DNA from: Hydractinia symbiolongicarpus
Lineage: Eukaryota; Cnidaria; Hydrozoa; Anthoathecata; Hydractiniidae
NCBI RefSeq assembly: GCF_029227915.1
Contig: NC_079888.1
Location: 8,539,001-8,603,000, forward strand
Direction: 5' to 3'
DNA length: 64,000 nt
The first letter of the stretch is position 1. Each line of letters begins with the position of its first letter. The position numbers and the translations under genes are program-made. Below, piece after piece: positions 42,401 to 56,770 of this stretch. The notes under the pieces are model-generated. The model searched no databases. It saw only the letters and a program-made list of their open reading frames with translations, and had not been told where the DNA came from.

Positions 42401-44130
42401 AGTCCCCTGCCCAATATTCTGCCTTAAAATAGCAGCATAAATGAAGAGAATTTATTTACAGTTAAATGTCAATTTATTTGTATCCAATATTTCTTAATGA
42501 TTGATGTATAATTGTAAAACACCAAACCATTAAAAAAATTATCATTCTGTTGTAGCAGGTTATTATTGGAACACTATCACAGAAAATAGTCCCCTGCCCA
42601 ATAATCTGCATTAGAATAGCAGCATAAATGAATAGAATTTTTTTACAGTTAAATGTCAATTTATTTGTATCCAATATTTCTTAATGATTGATGTATAATT
42701 GTAAAACACCAAATGAATAAAAAACATCGTTTTGCTGTAGCAGGTTATTATTGGAACACTATCACAGAAAATAGTCCCCTGCCCAATAATCTGCATTAGA
42801 ATAGCAGCAAAGATAAATAGAATTTAAGTTTGCTATATTAAAACAAGCATCAAAATAATCTTTTGCAAGGGTACGTATCTGCCAATTTGCCAAAACAAGG
42901 TTTTAAAAAATGCCAGAATAGACACAAATTCGCAAGAAGGTATATGAAATACAAACCTCAGAGCACATGACTACTTCTCCAACAGTTTTTTTCAGTTTCT
43001 TCAACTTTTTCATAAAGTACCAAAATCTTGACCTCGCTGAAACAGCATCTGGAGCAAAAATGCGCATGCGATACAATGGTGGGTTTGGATTTTTCTCAGA
43101 GGGGATACGTCTCCCAATGATTTTGTACTCCCTCAACTAAAAGTTAAAATTAACACATTAATATTATTCATCCCTTTTTAATACAAACTCTATTGTAATT
43201 TAAAGATTGAATGTTTCCACTCAAAAATAAATTTTAGAAGAAACTGGAGTAAACAGGAAAGTTATGCAATAGGTGGAGGGGGTTAATGGGTCATCTACCA
43301 ATTTTGTGCTAACATTTTCTGCAAATTTAGTTGCATATAATTTGTAGAAAAATCTTATACAATTCGTATAATGTAAATCAGTTATACAATCTTTTTAAAA
43401 TCGCATACAAATTTTATAAAACGTCATACCAATTACACGAATTATCAATTAATTACCCAATACGAATTGCCCTTTTTTTGCTAAAATAATCAAAGCAATA
43501 TTGTATAGGCAATGCCTGATTTAAAGTCATCAAAATGCTATTGTAAAAAGCTATTGTAAGAAGGTATTGTAATTTCCGCTCAGTTGTATTCTTTTAAAAA
43601 TAATTTAAAACTTATATATGCGGGCGTTTGTGGCTTATCGGCACCCTCTGTGAAGAAAATGACTACTGATGGCTTATCGAAAATAAAATAGAAATTATCA
43701 CACAAACTAATGAACTTTATGCTCACATATACATGGGCAGTAAAAAGAAACTGAAATGTAGATTTCCTTGGCATAACAGACAAAAAATCCTGTTGGTAAT
43801 GATAGGTCTAAAATAAATTTTTGCAGGACTCTTCAGTTTTCCTATACTTTCCTATACTAGATTTTTATTTAACCTAGCTACTACCATGTGAAAACCTTGA
43901 AAAGCCTATCTAATCATTATATCAGCTGTGGTATTATTTAAGCAGGGAGTTTAAATTTGTTTCACAAACTGTAATATCTCCCAAAACTATTTTAGATCAA
44001 CAAATTTAATAAAAAATAACCAATTTTTTTACAAAACTGCTTATAAACATATCATTTACAGCTACTTTGCAATAAATAATTCAAAGGAACTACAAAAACA
44101 AAAGGTTTTTACCTCTCCAAGGCACTTCAT
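39421..44130 (-). CDS. RPL18A: 60S ribosomal protein eL20 (L18a)
   Basis: Complete, 176 residues in five exons: 44130-44113, 43136-42957, 41546-41417, 41021-40912, 39513-39421. The length equals human RPL18A. It is a structural protein of the large ribosomal subunit. Diagnostic segments in order: [103 protein letters not shown], and the last exon [12 protein letters not shown] ... AKRPHTFM. All junctions are GT-AG with matching phase. The first exon codes only MKCLGE. Introns 2 and 4 carry six H/ACA-snoRNA-like units. Vertebrate RPL18A is also a snoRNA host (SNORA68), which fits. Confidence 0.96.
39767..39902 (-). ncRNA. H/ACA snoRNA-like, family 2 copy B
   Basis: Minus-strand RNA of about 136 nt. 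The 5' hairpin base CCGAAATG pairs perfectly with CATTTCGG. The 3' hairpin has base stem TTTGAAG/CTTCAAA and upper stem CGAACA/TGTTTG. It ends ACAAAT (ACA box plus 3 nt). The hinge (GTAAAGTGA) matches the H box ANANNA only imperfectly. Located in RPL18A intron 4. Confidence 0.6.
40015..40040 (+). repeat. Poly-G tract
   Basis: About 17 G in a row, then T and five G, in an otherwise AT-rich intron; a possible quadruplex or an assembly-sensitive homopolymer. Confidence 0.8.
40729..40860 (-). ncRNA. H/ACA snoRNA-like, family 1 copy A
   Basis: Minus-strand RNA of 132 nt. Hairpin 1: base stem GCAG + ATTATTGG with CCAATAAT + CTGC, an internal loop (pocket), and upper stem ACTAT/ATAGT. H box ACAACA. 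Hairpin 2: TTGGTGT/ACATCAA. It ends ACAAAT. It starts 51 nt after the donor of exon 4 of RPL18A. By host gene it may correspond to vertebrate SNORA68; I have not compared targets. Confidence 0.7.
41722..41855 (-). ncRNA. H/ACA snoRNA-like, family 2 copy A
   Basis: Same architecture as 39767-39902, but the first stem is CCAAAATG/CATTTTGG: G-C in the other copy is A-T here, a compensated change. The 3' stem TTTGAAG/CTTCAAA and ACAAAT end are kept. RPL18A intron 2. Confidence 0.62.
42293..42423 (-). ncRNA. H/ACA snoRNA-like, family 1 copy B
   Basis: 131 nt. H box ACAACA, hairpin-2 stem and ACAAAT end are kept. The lower stem of hairpin 1 is weakened (GAATATTGG instead of GATTATTGG), so this copy may be decaying. 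RPL18A intron 2. Confidence 0.6.
42476..42610 (-). ncRNA. H/ACA snoRNA-like, family 1 copy C
   Basis: 135 nt. All elements are present: GCAGATTATTGG/CCAATAAT..CTGC, ACTAT/ATAGT, H box ACAACA, AATGAT/ATCATT basal pairing in hairpin 2 and the ACAAAT end. Tandem neighbour of copies B and D at about 185-bp spacing. Confidence 0.68.
42663..42795 (-). ncRNA. H/ACA snoRNA-like, family 1 copy D
   Basis: 133 nt. H box ACAGCA still fits ANANNA. Both hairpins and the ACAAAT end are kept. Its 5' end is 162 nt downstream of the donor of RPL18A exon 2. Confidence 0.68.
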
Positions 44131-44170
44131 CTTGCCTTCTACACGAGGAGATATAAAAGAAAGATGGCTG
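44131..44170 (-). promoter_or_regulatory. RPL18A 5'-TOP-like start and core promoter
   Basis: The minus strand reads GCCATCTTTCTTTTATATCT just before the start codon. A pyrimidine-tract initiator (start at about 44163, leader about 33 nt) is typical of ribosomal protein genes, and GCCATCTT resembles a YY1 site. Inferred from sequence only. Confidence 0.4.
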
Positions 44171-46620
44171 TCAACACTATCCCAAAATGCACCAAGTCAT
44201 TGGTGGCGTTTTTTCCTGCGTGCTTTTTATTCTGCAGACTCCCCGCCCCCGCGCTTGCTCCTTTATCCCTAGTTTCCCGATTTTTTATTTTCCTGGTGAT
44301 TTTGATTTTGGTAAAAAACCTAACTAGTGACGTTATCTTTACTCAATTTATATTGAGACACTTTTGTTTACCTTTGATGTTCTGGAGATTTGTTGAAATA
44401 CGCAAAGCAAAACACGTTCTTAATATATGTGCACGAAAAGCATTAGAACATTGTCCAACATATTTTTTTCGGAAAGTATAATCGATTACTTTGCTGGTGC
44501 CCAGGGCTTAAAGTGAAATGACGTATATTTCAGCAACTAACAGTTAATACAGGATGTATGTCATACAATGACCATATAAAAAACGTGGTCATTCTGTGGC
44601 CATTGGGGTGTTAGCTGCCAAAGGAGATTCTTCCTAAATTTCGTATATTGCTTTACAAACCTGTTCTAGGGTGTTAAGGTATAGCAAAATCAACCGTAAA
44701 AGTGTGCTAATATGCCGATTTTGAAGAAAAAAAGAGGTTAAGACAATATATGTTGTAAATATGACATTTTTCATTGGTAAAAAAGTAAAAAATTTAAGTG
44801 TTATGTAAATTTGGGCCCTTGCCCAACCTCGATCCCAGGATATGTTGTCACTTTTTGCATATCGGACGGCAAGACGAACACCTTTATTGTTTACGGTTAG
44901 TCTCAGCGTGAATATTTCACGGACCGAGTGACGTATTAATCTTTCGCATAAAATAGGTGGAAATTCTTGACCAATCACGGCTCGGAATAAAACCAGCCTC
45001 CTCCAGGGCCCTTTTCGTCAGACCCCTATCAATAAGCACAGCGCCGCTGAGAGAGACAATAAGCCCTGGAAACGAGGTTGGCCTTTGCTAAATTGGAGCG
45101 AAATTTCTATCTGAAACGTTTTTATTTAGTTTTGCTTCGATAACAGCTATAACTAAACACCTATAGTGTTTAACATTTCCTCCTTAGATTATAGCTTTTT
45201 AAGATAAGCCAGGTTTGCCTCAAAGAGCAAGGGGGGACCAAGACATGCAGCTGAGATAACAAAACTAACGGAGATAAAAAAAACTAACTACATGTATGTT
45301 CTTAACCACTGTATCTTGTTGCAGACTCTAATTTCGTGTCAAATATTAGAATACTATTGCTAATGCTTGCCAATATGACTGGTGGAGAGACCGGTGGAGA
45401 GACAGGATGAAGATTTTTTTTCAAAACATTTTAAAAATTTTCAAGCGGTGAAGAATTCTTTTCAACAAGTGCATTGCCCTATTGGGCCCCCGCACAGCAT
45501 TAAAAGTTAGTGAAACAAAAGCTAATGTAATTAAGAAATAACGTTTTTTGCTGTAATAAATATAAAGCTCAAGTTGTTAAGGATTATACTAAAAATTTGC
45601 TTCAAAACTTACTTAGCAACTTTCAATTCCCACACAATCTTATTTAAAAACCTTTCTCATTTTCTTCATAACAATGGCTCAGGGGCAGAGAAATCTTGGC
45701 GACGAGGAATATGACATTTAGTACTGTTGAGGCCAAAATTAATCAAAAAATGACCTCAAAGACCCTCTAAGAAATTTAAAAAGTTTTCGCTAGAATTCAG
45801 AACCTTAAATGATCTTTATTAACGCGTACCTCGGCACTTATCTTTGAGCCAGCAACAACCTTTTCTTATCCTTAGGATACACGCTTATTTAATACAAGCA
45901 ATGTCTTAAAACCTTAAAACCTTTTTGAAAGCAAACGTTATACACGTCAGTTTTAAATGTGATTAATAAGAATATCAAACATATATTTTGTCATTTCCAA
46001 TAAAATTTCATACTGCAGTCTTTAAAATTTGGAGTTCATGTTAGCCAATTCAGAGAGTTGGACCATTAGACCGAACCATGATGGGGTCTACTTATCCACT
46101 TAATACGAAGAAACATCTTTAAATTTACAACCTTGTTCCTCCTACTAAACACAGGGGGATGCACCACTGAGCATTGACTTTTGGTTCGCACCCCTTCTTT
46201 GTCATAACATCCTCTTGGTAGAAGAACCTGTCAATCTTTGCATTTATTATAAGGACATGGTCATGAAACTCATCAAATTTTGAAGTATAGAGAAAGTACA
46301 CCGCCCCCTTTCCTTTTGTCCAGTGAAAAAATGATTAAAGAATTTAATTCGAAACAAATATATTAGAGCAGATCAGAATTTATGCCACAACTAAGCAACC
46401 TGCTAGCTGTTTTCCCAATTAACCTCTACGTAAGAACGAGGCTTGATAGAGAGAATACCTGATTATGAAACTTTACACAGTAAATCTGAAGCGATTTTGG
46501 ATAATTTAAGGCAATGCGAATTACGTCGATATTTATGACTAGTTTGGGGAAGGTGAAGTGCAACGACTATTATGTAAGGAAAGCTAAAAATCCTCGGAAC
46601 GCGTTTTATTCAGTTTAAAG
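44171..46620. other. Intergenic, repeats only
   Basis: Contains the CCTCG foldback at 44827-45081. I see no gene. The plus-strand open frame at 44164-44481 is hydrophobic but starts inside the RPL18A promoter and matches nothing known to me. Confidence 0.4.
44827..45081. mobile_element. CCTCG...CGAGG foldback MITE, longer copy
   Basis: Starts CCTCGATCCCAGGATATG and ends CCCTGGAAACGAGG. The inner AATAAGCACAGCGCC matches the copy at 37374-37466. The middle appears to hold extra sequence, so it is either a fuller version or a nested insertion. Confidence 0.55.
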
Positions 46621-46654
46621 ATTAGTACGCTACATTACATAGAAATTGTTGTAA

Positions 46655-51221
<4,567 letters not shown>

Positions 51222-51609
51222 CTATGATAAGAGATTAAAAGTCCTACTATTACATGCAAAGCTTAACAATCTTAAAGTAAGAAATTTGTACGAGTAACTT
51301 GTAGCCCGTAAAAACAATGCTATTTGGTCATCTCTGCGTCATCATTTTAATCCTTATACATACCTGACAAAGGCGGTCCAACGGTTGGACTGTTATAAGT
51401 TCGGAGGATTTAGTTGGTGTGTTTTAAAAAGAAAATAAATTGAACTATATAATACATGAACAATCTAGATCTCTTCCTCAAGCCAACAATTGCAACTTAA
51501 ATTTTGGAAAGTAAATTACTTTCAACCAACCATGGAAGTCTAAAAAAGGGCTCGTTAATAATATGCATTGAGGTAAAAAAGAAAACATGGCTCAAGAAAA
51601 AAATTAATG

Positions 51610-52400
51610 CTTAATGGTTTTATGAACATTTTTTTTTGGTTTGTGCTATAATACACTAAATCAATTCTCCCCACTTCTAGTTTTCATATATCTATAATAT
51701 TACTGAAACAGAGAGAATAACTATAAAAACCACATTCCTAGAAGCTTCATTGCGTTCTCCGTATGAAATGTAAAAAAAAAAAAATTCTGCTATTAATAAA
51801 AACGCGCTTTTTATATCTTTCCAAGTCTGAACAATGTCCCTTTGCTCTTTCTTGCAATAAGCGCGGCGACACAAAAATAGTATTTTGGTCTCATGTGGTT
51901 TTTCAGGTTAAAGTTTAAGTTCCTCATTGTTATCCCTATTTAAAAAAGCTTCCCTTCTGGGGAGTAGAAATATAGATGAAATCTAAAATCACAGAAGGGT
52001 TCTTAAGAAATCAATTAAAAGCACTTTAGATTATATTTACCTTGCGATATTTAATTCCTGGAGCGATTGAACAATGGCAGATCATGCCATTTTTTTCATA
52101 CAGTTAATCATGTCTCATTCTCGCCCCAAAAGCTCTATGAGATTAAAAGCTCGAGTTTATCTCAAAGAGGTCTGGGGCGAGAATTGATCATGTCCGTGTT
52201 TTTTGCAACGCAGCTATTTTTCAGACTTAATTACATTTTTCCTCTTATCCTCCAGTTGCCTTTGCCTTGATGTCTCAAAAATTGATTAAAAACACACTGC
52301 GCGAGAGATTATGGCGTAGCTAACATAAGAAAAATATACCGCAAAATTGAAAAAAAATTGAGGACTGTAAATGTTTAAGAAGCTTTATAATACATTTGGT
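51610..52400. repeat. Segmental duplicate, copy 1
   Basis: ATGGTTTTATGAACATTTTT, GGTTTGTGCTATAATACACT and the later blocks around 51900-52330 recur in the same order at 53645-54220. A CTCGCCCC...GGGGCGAG hairpin (52112-52188) is inserted only here. No gene recognised. Confidence 0.6.
52112..52188. mobile_element. CTCGCCCC foldback hairpin
   Basis: TTCTCGCCCCAAAAGCTC and its inverted partner GAGGTCTGGGGCGAGAA; absent from the paralogous position near 54 kb, so it inserted after that duplication. Confidence 0.6.
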
Positions 52401-52425
52401 CTTGCCTTTGGTTTAATAGTTTATG

Positions 52426-52860
52426 GGGATAAATTTTCGTGGAGATGAAATTTTTTCTTTTTCGCAGATTTCTCGGAATTTGGCCTAATGCGCGAAATTT
52501 AGTCTCCGCGAAAAATTAAAAAGTAGCCATCCACCAAAATTTGTACCCGCGAAATTTTTGAATAATTGTCTGATCCGCAAAATTTATATAAGAAAGTTTC
52601 CGAACAATCTCCACTTCCAGAAGCGTTTATAACTTACCTTAATTTCTTTTGTCACCTCGTGTTTAGCTTTTTGTAGCGAAAATTACCGAGAGCTAATTTT
52701 GCCAGTTTCAAAAAATAGTTAAAAATATCGAAACGCGAAATTAAGTCCGCGCGAATTGTTAGAAAATTGCTCATCCGCAAAAGTAAATGAAATGATTGAT
52801 ATTTTTGCGATGAGCTCAACCGCGAAAATTAATCCCCGCGAAAGTTTATCCCAATACGGT
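52426..52860. mobile_element. MITE rich in GCGAAAT motifs
   Basis: The left end TATGGGGATAAATTTTCGTG and the complement of the right end TATTGGGATAAACTTTCGCG are inverted copies. The interior contains many CGCGAAATT variants. Confidence 0.55.
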
Positions 52861-53113
52861 GATTAGAACGTTTTAGACGTAAAATAAAGAAAAAGTTGGT
52901 GGTAAACTATCCTTATACGTATAATACAAGCAAGCTAATTATTATTCCAGGAAAAGATCATTCCTTTTGTTCGCCTACCAATCTTGAATATGCTTATCTT
53001 ACAATTTTTAGCTACCAACATTCTATCGACTAAGATTTATTTCGCCGAACTAACACCCTTTGTTGTTTATTTTATGATTTAAAATGGTTAGGCACTAAAT
53101 AATTCATACTAAC

Positions 53114-53464
53114 TACTTTAGGGGGAGAAACTGTCCCGAATTTTAGCCTAATTCGCGAGATTTTATGTAGGCGAAAAAAAAAAGTGATATTAAGTTGGTG
53201 AGTTTTAATTATGATTTTCCTGATCTTAAAAGACTTCACTAGCCCACGATTGACCGGTTTCAATTTTTCTATTAATATAATAGTACCTTTCTAAGGAAAT
53301 TACTCGTAATTTCTTCCAAAAATCCTAAAAAATTACGGATTCATGAAAGTTTATGTTCGCGACATTTTAACTAAGGCTCAATCGCGAAAGTTTTTGCTCG
53401 CGAAATGCAAAAATGTTCGAATTTTCTCATTCTGTTTGCGAAATTTTCTTCCCATAAAGTAGCT
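53114..53464. mobile_element. Related MITE rich in GCGAAAT motifs
   Basis: Left CTACTTTAGGGGGAGAAACT, complement of right CTACTTTATGGGAAGAAAAT; same internal wording as the element at 52426. Confidence 0.45.
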
Positions 53465-53644
53465 AACCATATCTGTTAAAGTTAAGGTAGAAAAATGTTC
53501 CCACCACCACTACCACTATCGTCCACTAGAACTACATATTTCTGTCAAATTGAAATTGTTGAAATAAGAAAGCAATGGTCACACTTACTTACAACTAATT
53601 ACAGTGCAATACAACACCCGTGGAGATAATTGATAAAACGTGTT

Positions 53645-54220
53645 ATTCGAAATGATGGTTTTATGAACATTTTTTTGGTTTGTGCTATAATACACTAAAT
53701 TAATTCTTCCCGCTTCTATTTTCGCGGGTTTTTTTTTATATTTCTAATCTTAACAACATCCCCTTTGCTTTTTTTGGCTGTAAGCACCGCGATAATAACA
53801 TAAGGGACGGTATTATTGGACTCGTGCAGGTTTTAGTGTTTAAGTTTAAGGTTCTCTTTTTATCCTTATTTAAAAAAAAACTCATGGAAGAAGTCTAAAA
53901 GCACAGAATGGTTGTTAAGAAATCTATTAAGAACAATTTTAATTATATTTTTCTTAAGATAATTAACTCTTTAAGCGATTGAATAATACCAGATCATACA
54001 TTGCATCTTTTCACACGGTCGATTATGTTTACGCTTTTTAAAACGTAGCATTTTTTATCAGAATTTTAATCTTAATAACATTTTTCCTCTTTTCCTCGAA
54101 CTGCACTTGCCTTGTTGATTCAAAAAAGTGATTAAAAAGATATTGCACGATAGATTATGGCGTAGCTGACATTAGAAAAATGTGTCGCATATTGGCAAAA
54201 ATTGGAATAGTGCCGTAACC
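53645..54220. repeat. Segmental duplicate, copy 2
   Basis: Diverged second copy of 51610-52400, sharing collinear blocks such as TTTTATGAACATTTTTTTGG and TTAAGCGATTGAATAATACC (AGCGATTGAACAATGG in copy 1). Confidence 0.6.
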
Positions 54221-54258
54221 GCCGGGGACCAGGGAAGGCCCTAATAATTTTTCTAATG

Positions 54259-54313
54259 AAAAAAAAGGAAAGAGAGAGAGAGAAAAAGAAAGAAAGAAAG
54301 AAAAGAAAGAAAA

Positions 54314-54348
<35 letters not shown>

Positions 54349-54350
54349 TT
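54259..54350. repeat. GA/GAAA microsatellite
   Basis: Runs of AGAGAG, GAAAGAAAGAAA and AGAGAGAGAGAGAG over about 90 bp. Confidence 0.95.
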
Positions 54351-56030
54351 TAGTGTCATTTCTCCAAAAGTTAGATAGCCCAATAAAACTGCTTTTGTTT
54401 GACGTTATAAAAGTGGGAAAACTGATGTTAGTTATGCCTGCTACAAATGCTGTTAGCGAATGATGTTTTTCAGCTTTGAACCGCATTTTCTAAAAAGTAC
54501 CAGCACCCTTAAAATTTCTAGTTTTCTTATCATTTTTTATATTATTGTAGTTGTGTAATGTAAATATGTATCTCTTTCTACCTTTTGGTTTCTAATGGAA
54601 ATTTATATTTAAATTTTGATGCCAGTTAAACAACACAGCTTTTCTAAATTACTAAAATATCAAAACATTCATCGTGATTTTTAACATTCAACCATGAGAT
54701 CGTTGACGTCTGGAAGGGTATTTTCCACCAGTCTAGAGATGTAAAATTAAAAAATTTCTCACTCGGCGCCCACCATGGGGTAGCTTCGGGTAGCCACTAT
54801 ATAGAGCGAACTTTATATATGTAATGTTTTCTATATAGGACCCCCCAATATTAAAATTGTGCTTAAGGCACTGTGGAAAGACTAAAGGTATTATAAACTT
54901 TAAAGTACATTTGGTCTTGCTATTGTGCTATTGGTGCAACAGTGTAGTTATAGCGCTGTAGACGTAAAATTCATTAAAATTAGAGAGTAAAAGCGGTGAT
55001 ACTCTAACTTTTGGGGGTCCTTGCAAAATATGCAATGCAGGGAAAAGTTGGTGTTAATCCTATTCAGTCCAAGATTTTTAAATATATTATGATAGAGGGA
55101 AGGGAGGGCAGTTCCACCGTATAAATCTTTCACATTTTAAAGGAAAGTATACAGAAAATTAAAATATTTAATGCAGAAGTTTACTGCCTTGGTTGGGTAT
55201 GTTCTGATTTTCTGATGACTTTGTCACAATTCAAAGCTTTCACTGAATAGTTCTTCTATTCCATCTCACATGTGAGAAAAAATTAGCAATATATATAATC
55301 AAAATCTAAAAATATTAGCAAATTGAATTGTTTATACTGTAAAACTTTATAAACGCCCTATACTTTAATAAATTTTAGGATGGGCGTTAATTAAAGAGGT
55401 GGCCTAAGAAAAAAAGTAGTCTACGGATACACAATTTTCCACTCTATCCAGAAATTTTCAATATAAAAAAAATGTTTTAAGGAAAAATGTGTTTTGTAAA
55501 AATTGTTTTTTGTTTTTTACTTAAAAGTATGAATAAGTTGAATTTATTGGTTGTATTTTTTTAGTTATCCTGATGAAGGAAGAAAATTCCAAAATATATT
55601 GACAAAAAAATAAACTCATTGTTGGTGAATCACCTTTCTAAATATATCTTTCATGAAAATTTCAGATTATTTCCGTTCAAAGTTCGGACAAAGAGAGTCT
55701 TTATAAGGAGAGAGAGTTTAACTTGAGATTTGGTATTTATTAAGTCTTTGAGAGCTTAATGACGCTTTAATTAGAAAGGGGAGTTGGAAAGAGATTGGGC
55801 GTTAAATAAAACCTTTATAGTAATTTTGGTATTTTGTTTTGATTCTATCATAAAATTCATTAAAACTCATTCCAAACAAATCATTTAGAGGTTATGAAAA
55901 CGCCAGAACACCCTGCTACGTACAGAAAGAAATTCAACAAGGGCTTCTGACTTCAATTAACTATAGCCTAATATCACTCATCGAATTTTATTCCCCTATC
56001 GTTTTCAGCGGTCTACTGTGTTGGAATAAA
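54351..56030. other. Gene-free stretch
   Basis: AT-rich. I see no coding region and no clear element ends. Confidence 0.4.
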
Positions 56031-56049
56031 TTCAAATAAAAATTCTTGA

Positions 56050-56400
56050 AATTCTGGGGACCGCGGATCGAATCCCGCTCACTGCTTGACAGTATGTTAG
56101 TGATGAACAAAGTAGTTCTTCTTCAATATGACTTACACGCATTATACTCGCCCGTCATGATCAGAGGTCTGATCGGGGTGAAGCATTCTCTGTTGAGAAT
56201 GAAATACGGTTGTGCTATGATAAATGTTCCACCTATATGTATACACACCATCCGGATAAACTATCTGAGTTCATCGCTAACATATTGCCGCACGTAGTGT
56301 AGTGGGTTCGTCTGCGGCTCCCAGTTCTGGGGACCGCGGATCGAATCCCGCTTACTGCTTGGAAGTATGTTAGTGATGAACAAAGTAGTTCTTCTTCAAT
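56050..56400 (+). mobile_element. Dimeric tRNA-derived SINE with 14-bp target duplication
   Basis: Flanked by a perfect direct repeat ATAAAAATTCTTGA (56036-56049 and 56401-56414). Inside, TTCTGGGGACCGCGGATCGA and the following 55 bases occur twice (56052 and 56335). The second copy has a full Pol III promoter: A-box TAGTGTAGTGGG at 56294 and B-box GGATCGAATCC at about 56348. The first unit starts at its B-box half, so the insertion is a 5'-truncated head-to-tail dimer. Confidence 0.7.
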
Positions 56401-56411
56401 ATAAAAATTCT

Positions 56412-56770
56412 TGACCCAATTGGTCTAGCAAACTAGCTTGACTTGACTGGTCTAGCAAACTAGCTTGACTTGATTGGTCTAGCAAACTAGCTTGACTTGA
56501 TTGGTCTAGCAAACTAGCTTGACTTGATTGGTCTAGCAAACTAGCTTGACTTGATTGGTCTAGCAAGCTATCTTGACTTGATTGGTCTAGCAAACTAGCT
56601 TGACTTGATTGGTCTTGCAAGCTAGCTTAACTTGATTGGTCTAGCAAACCAGCTTGACTTGATTGGTCTAGCAAGCTAGCTTTACCCAATTGGTCTAGCA
56701 AACTAGCTTGATTTGATTAGTCTAGCAAACTAGCTTGACTTGATTGGTCTAGCAAGCTAGCTTGACTTTA
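56412..56770. repeat. 27-bp minisatellite, about 13 copies
   Basis: Unit CTTGATTGGTCTAGCAAACT followed by AGCTTGA. It begins exactly at the right border of the SINE insertion and makes a spurious repetitive minus-strand ORF. Confidence 0.92.

Noticed and set aside
44164-44481. Plus-strand 105-codon ORF with hydrophobic stretch, possible membrane protein
   Set aside because: Starts inside the RPL18A promoter, no family signal, codon composition like surrounding noncoding sequence.
51360-51420. First exon of the astacin gene ending at a CAG/GTATGT donor
   Set aside because: Phase could fit but there is no start codon before an in-frame stop; left unassigned.
54132-54486. Ser/Phe/Leu-rich minus-strand ORFs
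   Set aside because: Created by the GA/GAAA microsatellite.
56288-56360. tRNA gene
   Set aside because: Duplicated body, target-site duplication and imperfect B-box show it is a SINE.
56396-56620. Repetitive SSQASLLDQ minus-strand ORF
   Set aside because: Product of the 27-bp minisatellite (27 is a multiple of 3); no exon context.
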